This document shows positions 1-5,295 of a DNA stretch of 6,691 nt, in pieces. The notes under the pieces were generated by a model. It was not told the DNA's origin. It worked only from the letters and a program-made list of their open reading frames with translations, and searched no databases. Position numbers and translations under genes: made by a program. The DNA is from an uncultured Porphyromonadaceae bacterium (GTDB lineage Bacteria > Bacteroidota > Bacteroidia > Bacteroidales > Muribaculaceae). Each line of letters begins with the position of its first letter. The first letter of the stretch is position 1. The DNA lies in contig CAMWXO010000081.1 of the NCBI GenBank assembly GCA_947178245.1, forward strand, positions 1-6,691, written 5' to 3'.

Positions 1-200
1 GTACGCACGTAGGTGCGTGGATTAGGATAGTCGAGGTGCTGTATGAAACGCTTCTCGGGCTCGGCTCCGGCTGTCCTGGCGAGGAAGTCGAGCTCGTCGA
101 GATATTCGTTCACTTTCGCCTCGCTCTGCTTCTGTGTCACGAGGCCCACCAGCACCGTGCGTTCGTTTTCTTCTTTACTTATTATATTATTTTCGATCAT
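1..200 (-). CDS. hflX: GTPase HflX, N-terminal part (cut by window start)
   Basis: This is the first 66 codons of a gene that continues beyond position 1, read from the ATG at 200-198. The residues ERTVLVGLVTQKQSEAKVNE, then a YLDELDFLARTAGAE stretch (about residues 33-47) and KRF.Q.LD.PNPRTYV (50-65), match the start of the HflX N-terminal domain, including its usual LDEL.FL..TAGA core. HflX is a ribosome-associated GTPase that splits stalled or hibernating 70S ribosomes after stress. The GTPase motifs lie outside the window and cannot be checked. It sits 18 nt after the pepD stop, with a GAAG purine stretch near the far end of that gap, and is probably the distal gene of the minus operon. 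The first dozen residues are AT-rich and poorly conserved, so an internal start is possible but no better ATG is seen. Confidence 0.88.
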   Translation of the reverse strand, partial: MIENNIISKEENERTVLVGLVTQKQSEAKVNEYLDELDFLARTAGAEPEKRFIQHLDYPNPRTYVR

Positions 201-218
201 GGTAATTTGCAATTCTTC

Positions 219-1673
219 TCAACTGAGCAGCCTGAGCAGCTCGGTGAGGAATTTCCAGTATTCCTCTACCGACGGCACATAGGCTTTCTCGTTGGGACTA
301 TGTATGTCTTTCAGCGTCGGGCCGAAAGAAATCATGTCCATTCCGGGCATTTTCTCAAGGAAGAGGCCGCATTCGAGTCCGGCATGAAGGGCTTCCACCT
401 TCGGGGCGTGTCCGAAGAGGCTCTTGAAGCAAGCCTCGGCTTTCTTTAAAAGAGGACTCTCGGGATTCGGCTCCCAACCCACGCTCGGGTCGTTGGTCTC
501 TACGACGCATCCGATATTTTCATAGAGCGCGGTGATGCGGTCGGTGATTTCCTCGCGCCGGCTGTCGATCGATGATCGCTGATGGGTGGTGATCACCACC
601 TTGTCGTCGCCTTCCTTATGAACGCTCGCAAGGTTGCTTGAGGTCTCCACAAGTCCCGGCACGGCGAGGCTCATGGCCTGAACTCCGTTGGGAGTGCCGA
701 AAATTGTCGATATGAGCGGAACCACGTAGCCTTCTTCAATGGTCTTTTCCGGGGCTTCGCGCAGGGCTACGCCGAATGTGAAGTCATCGCCTTCGGCAAG
801 CCTGAGCTCATCGTGAATGGTCTTGTCGAAGAGCGAGGCAAGCTCCTCAAACTCACGTGCATGAGCCTCGGGGATGCCAACGAGTGCATGAGCCTCACGC
901 GGGATGGCATTGGGGAGTCCGCCGCCCTGGAAATCGCTCAGCTGAATGCCGAACTGGTCGCCGGCCAGCCATAGGAAGCGGGCCAGAATCTGGTTGGCGT
1001 TTCCACGCCCGAGATGGATTTCCATGCCGGAGTGGCCGCCTTTGAGATGATTGATTCCCACTTCATACCATACGTAGCCCTCCGGAGTGGAGACCGTGTG
1101 GATGGGATATTCAGCCACCGTGCAGATAGAGCCGGCGCAGCCTATCACTATCATGCCGTGCTCTTCCGAGTCGAGATTAAGGAGGATGCGGCCGCTGATG
1201 AGGTCGGGATTGAGGCCGTTGGCCCCGGTGAGTCCCTGCTCCTCATCCGTAGTGAATAGAGCTTCTATCGGGCCGTGCACGAGGTCGGGGTCGATCATCG
1301 CCGCCATAGCGGAGGCGCAGCCCAGCCCGTTGTCGGCTCCGAGAGTGGTGCCCTCAGCCCTCACCCAGTCGCCATCCACGACGGTCTTGATGGGGTCGGT
1401 CAGAAAATTGTGGTCTACGTCGCCGCGCTTCTCCGCCACCATGTCCTGATGTCCCTGAAGCACTACCGTAGGCGCATTCTCATGCCCCGGCGTGGCAGGG
1501 CAATATATCACTACATTGCCGGCCTCGTCGGTGGCATATTTCAGATTATGCCTTTCAGCCCAGCCGGTGAGAAATTCCTTCATCTTGTCAAGATGGAATG
1601 TGGGGCGGGGCACTTTCGTTATCTCATCGAAGCATTCCCATACGAGCTTCGGCTTCAGGTCGGTGATCTTCAT
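219..1673 (-). CDS. pepD: Aminoacyl-histidine dipeptidase (PepD, M20C), copy 1
   Basis: The 484-aa product is a cytosolic zinc dipeptidase of the M20C (PepD) family, which hydrolyses Xaa-His dipeptides such as carnosine and other unspecific dipeptides. The length agrees with the E. coli enzyme (485 aa). The dinuclear metal site is complete: H75 and D77 in LQGHQDMV, bridging D114 in LGADNG, general base E144 and ligand E145 in TTDEEQGL, D168 in LLNLDSE, and H458 in DIHSP. The lid/dimer domain lies between, about residues 185-390, and contains KGGHSGMEIHLGR (211-223). The C-terminal catalytic half carries the family motif HAGLECGLF (430-438). No signal peptide is present. The start follows the muramidase stop by 11 nt, with a purine-rich AGTAGTAGAAG directly before ATG. 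It is a paralog of the gene at 2593-4050. Its actual substrate cannot be read from sequence. Confidence 0.95.
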   Translation of the reverse strand: MKITDLKPKLVWECFDEITKVPRPTFHLDKMKEFLTGWAERHNLKYATDEAGNVVIYCPATPGHENAPTVVLQGHQDMVAEKRGDVDHNFLTDPIKTVVDGDWVRAEGTTLGADNGLGCASAMAAMIDPDLVHGPIEALFTTDEEQGLTGANGLNPDLISGRILLNLDSEEHGMIVIGCAGSICTVAEYPIHTVSTPEGYVWYEVGINHLKGGHSGMEIHLGRGNANQILARFLWLAGDQFGIQLSDFQGGGLPNAIPREAHALVGIPEAHAREFEELASLFDKTIHDELRLAEGDDFTFGVALREAPEKTIEEGYVVPLISTIFGTPNGVQAMSLAVPGLVETSSNLASVHKEGDDKVVITTHQRSSIDSRREEITDRITALYENIGCVVETNDPSVGWEPNPESPLLKKAEACFKSLFGHAPKVEALHAGLECGLFLEKMPGMDMISFGPTLKDIHSPNEKAYVPSVEEYWKFLTELLRLLS

Positions 1674-1684
1674 CTTCTACTACT

Positions 1685-2596
1685 TCATTTTTTAGTGTGC
1701 CGTCTGGCAGCCGTCTTCCCGCCGGCAGCCGCAGGCTGTGATTTCTTTATAGTGTCGGTCTTGGCCGCTGTCTTGGCCACGGGTTTTGCCCCCGACTTTT
1801 CCTTGGCTTTGAAAGCCTCATATTCCTTGGCCATGCGCGTATGATAGCCGCGTTTGGCGTATGAGGTGCCGTTATATTTTCTTGCGAATGTGGTCCAGTC
1901 TTTCTTCCTGAGGCTCTCGAGCATTCCGGAGTTACGGATAAATACGGCAAAGAGCTCAAGCTGGCTGAATTCCGATTCGCTCATCAGGGCCACCATTTCT
2001 GCAATCGACTTGCAGCCGCAGAGCTTATAGTTGTAGCCTCCAATCTGAAACATTCCCCAGTAGCATGCCATATTGGCGGCGTCTACATTGATCTTCCGGG
2101 CTCTTGTGAGAGATGTCCATTCCTTGAGGGCATATCCCGAGAGTCCGTCGGGCACTTTGGCGTCTTTGTCTTTCGGCCCTTTGACCTGGGCGTTGTACTT
2201 GTTGAAGAGTGGCTGCGCATAGTTCACCACAGGCACCCCCGGAGCCCAGCAGCCCCGCAGCGACGGCCCTGCCTCGATCTTCACCACGGCCTTGATTGCG
2301 GCAGTCTCCACGCCAAGTTCGTCGGCGATCACCTTAAAATCCCGGTCGGAGAGTGTCTCGTAGCGGTCGGCGCTTTTTTTATCGGCGTCAGCCTGAGCGA
2401 GCACCGTCTTTATCAGCTCGCTCATTTCGGTATACACACTGTCGGGCACTTCGTCGATCGCCGGCGCCTCCGCCATGCTGTCGGCCGCGGCTGTTTCGCC
2501 GGCCGGAGATGCGGCATTTCCGGCGGGCGTGTCGGCAGTGAGGGCCGACGCACCCGCCAGTGATATGGCTGCCAGGGTCAGAAGACCGCGCATCAT
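1685..2596 (-). CDS. Secreted N-acetylmuramidase (DUF3380-type)
   Basis: The 303-aa product is a predicted exported peptidoglycan hydrolase. Residues 1-20 form a signal peptide without a clear lipobox, followed by an Ala/Pro/Glu-rich linker (21-50). The muramidase domain of the N-acetylmuramidase (PF11860-type) family spans about 82-264. It shows VETAAIKAVVKIEAG with candidate catalytic Glu at E108, YWGMFQIGGYNYK (179-191), a SE..QLELFA.FI..SGM stretch (208-225), DW..FARKYNG (233-243) and YAKRGYHTRMA (246-256). Residues 264-303 are a Lys/Ala-rich basic tail. Such domains are known from phage endolysins; here there are no phage neighbours and a signal peptide, so a cell-wall turnover role is inferred. 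The start codon overlaps the stop of the upstream pepD (ATGA at 2596-2593), implying translational coupling. A second ATG lies immediately after the first. The second conserved acidic position of the domain seems changed (VVNYAQPLF, 123-131). Confidence 0.85.
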   Translation of the reverse strand: MMRGLLTLAAISLAGASALTADTPAGNAASPAGETAAADSMAEAPAIDEVPDSVYTEMSELIKTVLAQADADKKSADRYETLSDRDFKVIADELGVETAAIKAVVKIEAGPSLRGCWAPGVPVVNYAQPLFNKYNAQVKGPKDKDAKVPDGLSGYALKEWTSLTRARKINVDAANMACYWGMFQIGGYNYKLCGCKSIAEMVALMSESEFSQLELFAVFIRNSGMLESLRKKDWTTFARKYNGTSYAKRGYHTRMAKEYEAFKAKEKSGAKPVAKTAAKTDTIKKSQPAAAGGKTAARRHTKK

Positions 2597-4050
2597 GATT
2601 TCGCCACTTTTTCAAGTGTGAGGCAGAGGTGCTTCCAGAACTTCTCTACCGTCGGAATAAGAAGCTGCTCGTCGGGAGAGTGCACGCCGGTCATGGTGGG
2701 GCCGAAGCTCACCATGTCGAGGTGAGGATATTTGTCGAGGAAGAGTCCGCACTCCAGTCCGGCATGTATGGCCTTGATGGCGGGTTTCACTCCGAAAAGT
2801 TCCTCGTAAGCGTCAGCCGCTATCTTCATGATGGGCGAGTTCATGTTAGGAGCCCAGCCGGGATAGCCGTCGGAATGATCCACTTTCGCACCGGCAAGCT
2901 GGAACACCGCCTCCACCTGGCCGGCGATGTCGTACTTGCGGCTTTCCACGCTCGAACGCTGTGAGGTGGTCACCTTGATGCGGTTGCCTTCCTCCATCTT
3001 CACTGCGGCGAGATTGGTCGATGTCTCCACCAGTCCTTCCAGATCGCGGCTCATGGAGATGACTCCGTGGGGTGCACAGTAGAGCGCGCGTATGAGTGCT
3101 GTGGAGGTGTCCTGATCAATGGTGTAGTCAGGCTTCGCCACATCTTCTATCGTTATCTCGAGCGAAGGCTCGATGCCGGCATATTCTTTCTTTATCTGTT
3201 CGGCATAGCAGGCGAGCTGAGTCTTGACGTCGTCGGCGAGTTTCGTTTCTATTCCGAATATGGCGTATGCCTCGCGCGGAATGGCGTTGCGAAGATTGCC
3301 GCCGTCAAATTCGGAAAGCTCCACGTTCCATTTCTGCGAGCATTCCCAGAGGAAACGTGCGGCAAGCTTGTTGGCGTTGGCGCGTCCGAGGTGGATGTCG
3401 CCTCCTGAGTGGCCGCCGAGCAGCCCTTTCACCTGAATCTTGAGATAAGAGAAATGTTCGGGAGCGAGCGAGCGCTTATAGTCGAACCATGCGGTGGTGT
3501 CGATACCTCCTGCGCATCCTACGAATATCTCGCCGTCGTCTTCCGAGTCGAGATTGAGCAGTATATTGCCGCCGAGCATGTCCTCGCCGAGGTTCTGGGC
3601 TCCTTCGAGGCCGATTTCCTCATTCACCGTAAACAGAGCCTCTACTGGGCCGTGCTTCAGGTCGGGATCGATCATCACGGCCATGGCCGCTGCGATACCG
3701 ATGCCGTTGTCCGCTCCCAGGGTGGTGCCTCTGGCTTTCACCCAGTCGCCGTCGATATAAGTGTCGATAGGGTCTTTTGAAAAGTCATGTTCCACATTTC
3801 CATTCTTCTCGCACACCATGTCCATGTGCGACTGAAGAATCACAACGGGTGCGTTCTCATATCCTTCGGAGGCATCCTTGTGCATCAGCACGTTGCCGCA
3901 TTCGTCGGTCTTCACCGCTACATTATGGCGCTTTGCAAAATCGATCAGGAAGTTTCTGATCTGCTCTTCATGGCAGGAAGGGCGGGGCACTTTGGTCACC
4001 TCGTCGAAACACTTCCATATCAGTTCCGGTTTTAGATCCTTTACTTTCAT
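2593..4050 (-). CDS. pepD: Aminoacyl-histidine dipeptidase (PepD, M20C), copy 2
   Basis: The 485-aa product is a second full-length M20C dipeptidase and the first gene of the minus operon. All expected metal and catalytic residues are present: H75 and D77 in LQSHMDMV, D114 in LGADNGIG, E144/E145 in TVNEEIGL, D168 in LLNLDSE and H457 in GVHSP. The lid motif LGGHSGGDIHLGR (211-223) and HAGLECGLF (429-437) are also present. By hand count it matches copy 1 at 110 of the first 180 positions without gaps; the lid domain diverges more. No signal peptide is seen, so it acts in the cytosol. The ATG at 4050 is the natural start: it aligns with copy 1 (MK..DLKP.L.W.CFDE) and lies about 90 nt downstream of a good promoter. 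Its stop overlaps the muramidase start by 4 nt. Whether the two copies differ in substrate is unknown. Confidence 0.95.
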   Translation of the reverse strand: MKVKDLKPELIWKCFDEVTKVPRPSCHEEQIRNFLIDFAKRHNVAVKTDECGNVLMHKDASEGYENAPVVILQSHMDMVCEKNGNVEHDFSKDPIDTYIDGDWVKARGTTLGADNGIGIAAAMAVMIDPDLKHGPVEALFTVNEEIGLEGAQNLGEDMLGGNILLNLDSEDDGEIFVGCAGGIDTTAWFDYKRSLAPEHFSYLKIQVKGLLGGHSGGDIHLGRANANKLAARFLWECSQKWNVELSEFDGGNLRNAIPREAYAIFGIETKLADDVKTQLACYAEQIKKEYAGIEPSLEITIEDVAKPDYTIDQDTSTALIRALYCAPHGVISMSRDLEGLVETSTNLAAVKMEEGNRIKVTTSQRSSVESRKYDIAGQVEAVFQLAGAKVDHSDGYPGWAPNMNSPIMKIAADAYEELFGVKPAIKAIHAGLECGLFLDKYPHLDMVSFGPTMTGVHSPDEQLLIPTVEKFWKHLCLTLEKVAKS

Positions 4051-4148
4051 GTTGTCTTTCGTGATTTTGGGTTTCAGTGGGGCTTATATGATGTCGCAAA
4101 GACATGCGCTCCCTATATTATAAAACGTAATTATTGCTTTTCAGGCCT

Positions 4149-4180
4149 CAAAGATATTAAATTTATTTCATTTTAACAAA
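4149..4180 (-). promoter_or_regulatory. Bacteroidota-type promoter of the pepD-muramidase-pepD-hflX operon
   Basis: On the minus strand, TTTG (4180-4177) is followed by a 20-nt spacer and TATCTTTG (4156-4149). This fits the Bacteroides primary sigma consensus TTTG-N19-21-TAnnTTTG exactly. Transcription would start near 4143, giving a leader of about 90 nt before the ATG at 4050. The leader contains one weak 5-bp hairpin (ATGTC at 4091-4095 with GACAT at 4101-4105, 5-nt loop) and no recognisable riboswitch. Confidence 0.72.
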
Positions 4181-4219
4181 TCTTTTGGGTTTCTTATCGT
4201 TCTAATCATCTTTTTTTAT

Positions 4220-4227
4220 TAATTTTG
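4220..4227 (+). promoter_or_regulatory. -7 box for the OmpH-like plus operon
   Basis: TAATTTTG at 4220-4227 matches the Bacteroidota -7 consensus TAnnTTTG and is followed by C, as often seen. At the expected distance upstream (around 4195-4200) there is no TTTG; the nearest upstream TTTG is at 4184-4187, 32 nt away, which is too far. The promoter is therefore half-perfect and may need an activator. Predicted transcription start is about 4232-4235, leaving a leader of roughly 60-65 nt before 4297. Confidence 0.5.
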
Positions 4228-4230
4228 CAT

Positions 4231-4257
4231 CCGGAACCGCACGCGCCCCGTGTCCGG
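4231..4257 (+). other. Stem-loop at predicted 5' end of the plus transcript
   Basis: CCGGA (4231-4235) pairs with TCCGG (4253-4257), and CACG (4240-4243) pairs with CGTG (4249-4252) around a CGCCC loop. The 3' arm is continuous and the 5' arm has a 4-nt ACCG bulge. This GC-rich stem lies in otherwise AT-rich DNA, directly at the predicted start of transcription. A 5' mRNA-stabilising stem is one possible role; this is inference. Confidence 0.4.
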
Positions 4258-4264
4258 CTCCTCA

Positions 4265-4276
4265 TGATACGTATCA
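4265..4276. promoter_or_regulatory. 12-bp perfect palindrome in the leader of the OmpH-like gene
   Basis: TGATACGTATCA is a perfect 12-bp palindrome with no spacer, 20 bp before the ATG at 4297 and about 30 nt after the predicted transcription start. Palindromes of this kind can be operator half-sites for a dimeric regulator, but no cognate regulator is in the window. A second copy was not noticed elsewhere in the window. Confidence 0.35.
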
Positions 4277-4296
4277 ATAACTACAAATTCCATATA

Positions 4297-4902
4297 ATGA
4301 AAAGAAAACTCTACACAGTCCTCGCCTTCGCCTTCGGGCTTGCTCTGTCGCTTGCTGTAGTAACATCTTCTTGCGGCGGCAATAAAGAGGCAAATGAATC
4401 TCCCGTCAAGAAGGAGAAAGCAGCCGAAACCGAGGCTCTTCCCAACTACAGATATGTAGACCTCGACACTCTCCTCACCAAATATAATCTTGCAAAAGAC
4501 TATAACGAGGAGATGATGCGCATGCAGGAAAATCTCGAAAACGAGACAAAACGTCATCAGACCTCACTGCAGTCGTTCGCATCGCAGATTCAGAACAAGG
4601 TACAGAACAACTCATATCTCTCGCAGGAAAGTTTCGACACCGATCAGCAGAAACTGGCTTCAATGCAGTCAAATGCCGAGAAATCGGTAGGCATGATGCA
4701 GCAGAAGTATGCCGAAGCAGCTGCAAAGGCTCAGCAGGCCGTAAATGATTCGATTGTGGCTTTCGTGGAGCAGTACAACAAGAAGCACGGCTATGACGCC
4801 ATCTTCAACAAGGCTGCCGCTCTTCATTTCAATAAGGATCTCGACATCACCGACGAGATCGTGGAAGGCCTCAACGCCCGCTACAATAAGGTAAAGAAAT
4901 AA
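4297..4902 (+). CDS. OmpH/Skp-family lipoprotein (periplasmic chaperone-like)
   Basis: The 201-aa product begins with a lipoprotein signal: basic MKRK, a hydrophobic stretch (about 5-22) and a C26 lipobox-like VTSSC-GG. A charged linker (27-50) follows, then the OmpH/Skp body: YRYVDLDTLLTKY (51-63), the usual 'yvd.d.l...y' start of the family, and a long Gln/Lys/Glu-rich helical hairpin (about 65-150) that should form a coiled coil. The end, AFVEQYNKKHGYDAIFNK then DITDEIVEGLNARYNK, is the typical closing segment. Skp proteins hold unfolded outer-membrane proteins in the periplasm; a membrane-tethered version is inferred here. Residues after Cys (GGNKE) do not look like a strong surface-export signal, so the periplasmic face is more likely. 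ATG 4297 is chosen over the in-frame TTG at 4225 because it directly precedes the signal peptide. No Shine-Dalgarno sequence is evident. Confidence 0.87.
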   Translation: MKRKLYTVLAFAFGLALSLAVVTSSCGGNKEANESPVKKEKAAETEALPNYRYVDLDTLLTKYNLAKDYNEEMMRMQENLENETKRHQTSLQSFASQIQNKVQNNSYLSQESFDTDQQKLASMQSNAEKSVGMMQQKYAEAAAKAQQAVNDSIVAFVEQYNKKHGYDAIFNKAAALHFNKDLDITDEIVEGLNARYNKVKK

Positions 4903-4927
4903 CTAAGCCATCCTGTCAGATTCCGAT

Positions 4928-5254
4928 ATGATCCGGCGACTCCGCTCAGCTGTGCTCGCCGTGGCCCTGATGGCCGCGGCCGCCACTTCCGCCTCCGGCG
5001 CGAAGGGGTGGGAGCCCGTGCGCTCCGACGTGACCGCGCTCAACGTGGCGGCACGCGATGCCGAAGTGGAGATCAGGGTGACTTCGGGCTATGTGGTGGT
5101 GGTGGCCTCGCAGCCCACGCAGATCAAGGTCTTCACCATACTCGGGCAGACCGTGAGCAGCGAGAACATTCCCCAGGGGGTGAGCCGCCTGCCGCTCTCG
5201 CATGGCGTCTACATAGTGAAGGTGGGTGATCTTACCTGTAAGATCGCCGTCTGA
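4928..5254 (+). CDS. Small exported protein with T9SS C-terminal-domain-like fold
   Basis: The 108-aa product has a strong signal peptide (MIRRLRSAVLAVALMAAAA, cleavage likely around residues 22-25 in SASGA). The mature part is short: a variable piece (26-45), then alternating beta-type sequence VEIRVTSGYVVVVAS (47-61), QIKVFTILGQTVSSE (65-79), GVSRLPLSHGVYIVKVG (84-100) and a final TCKIAV. The pattern 'v.v....G..v......G...l..GvYivkv....kv.v' is that of the type IX secretion C-terminal sorting domain, normally found at the end of larger cargo proteins. Here it is almost the whole protein. It lies 25 nt after the OmpH-like gene and is probably co-transcribed with it. The first 120 bp are much richer in G+C than neighbouring genes. 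The function is unknown; a truncated cargo remnant is an alternative. The opposite-strand frame lacks any recognisable domain. Confidence 0.72.
   Translation: MIRRLRSAVLAVALMAAAATSASGAKGWEPVRSDVTALNVAARDAEVEIRVTSGYVVVVASQPTQIKVFTILGQTVSSENIPQGVSRLPLSHGVYIVKVGDLTCKIAV
5225..5248 (+). other. Inverted repeat at the end of the small exported gene
   Basis: GATCTTA (5228-5234) and TAAGATC (5239-5245) are perfect complements around CCTG. In RNA the stem extends to 10 bp by a U-G pair and two G-C pairs (5225-5227 with 5246-5248). A weaker second stem, GGTCTG (5257-5262) with CAGATC (5268-5273) around GAAAA, follows the stop codon. Neither stem is followed by a T-run, so an intrinsic terminator is not supported. 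An mRNA-processing or stability element between this gene and ilvE is possible. Confidence 0.3.
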
Positions 5255-5295
5255 TAGGTCTGGAAAACAGATCCATATATTAACAATTGACAGAA

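Noticed and set aside
36..449. 137-aa plus-strand frame opposite hflX and the pepD end
   Set aside because: The minus strand carries clear HflX and PepD sequence here; the plus frame has no family features and no promoter.
1275..1844. 189-aa plus-strand open frame opposite pepD copy 1 and the muramidase end
   Set aside because: It is antisense to two clear genes, has no recognisable domain, and spans the gene boundary. High G+C coding DNA commonly leaves such open frames.
1685..2596. Prophage or lysis cassette, suggested by an endolysin-type muramidase
   Set aside because: No holin, spanin, integrase or structural gene is near, the protein has its own signal peptide, and the neighbours are housekeeping genes.
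4048..4105. Small upstream open frame starting at a minus-strand ATG at 4105-4103 in the pepD leader
   Set aside because: It overlaps the pepD start out of frame, has no ribosome-binding signal and no recognisable leader-peptide character.
4225..4296. N-terminal extension of the OmpH-like protein from a TTG at 4225
   Set aside because: It would put 24 non-hydrophobic residues ahead of the lipoprotein signal and begin within the -7 box, before the predicted transcript start.
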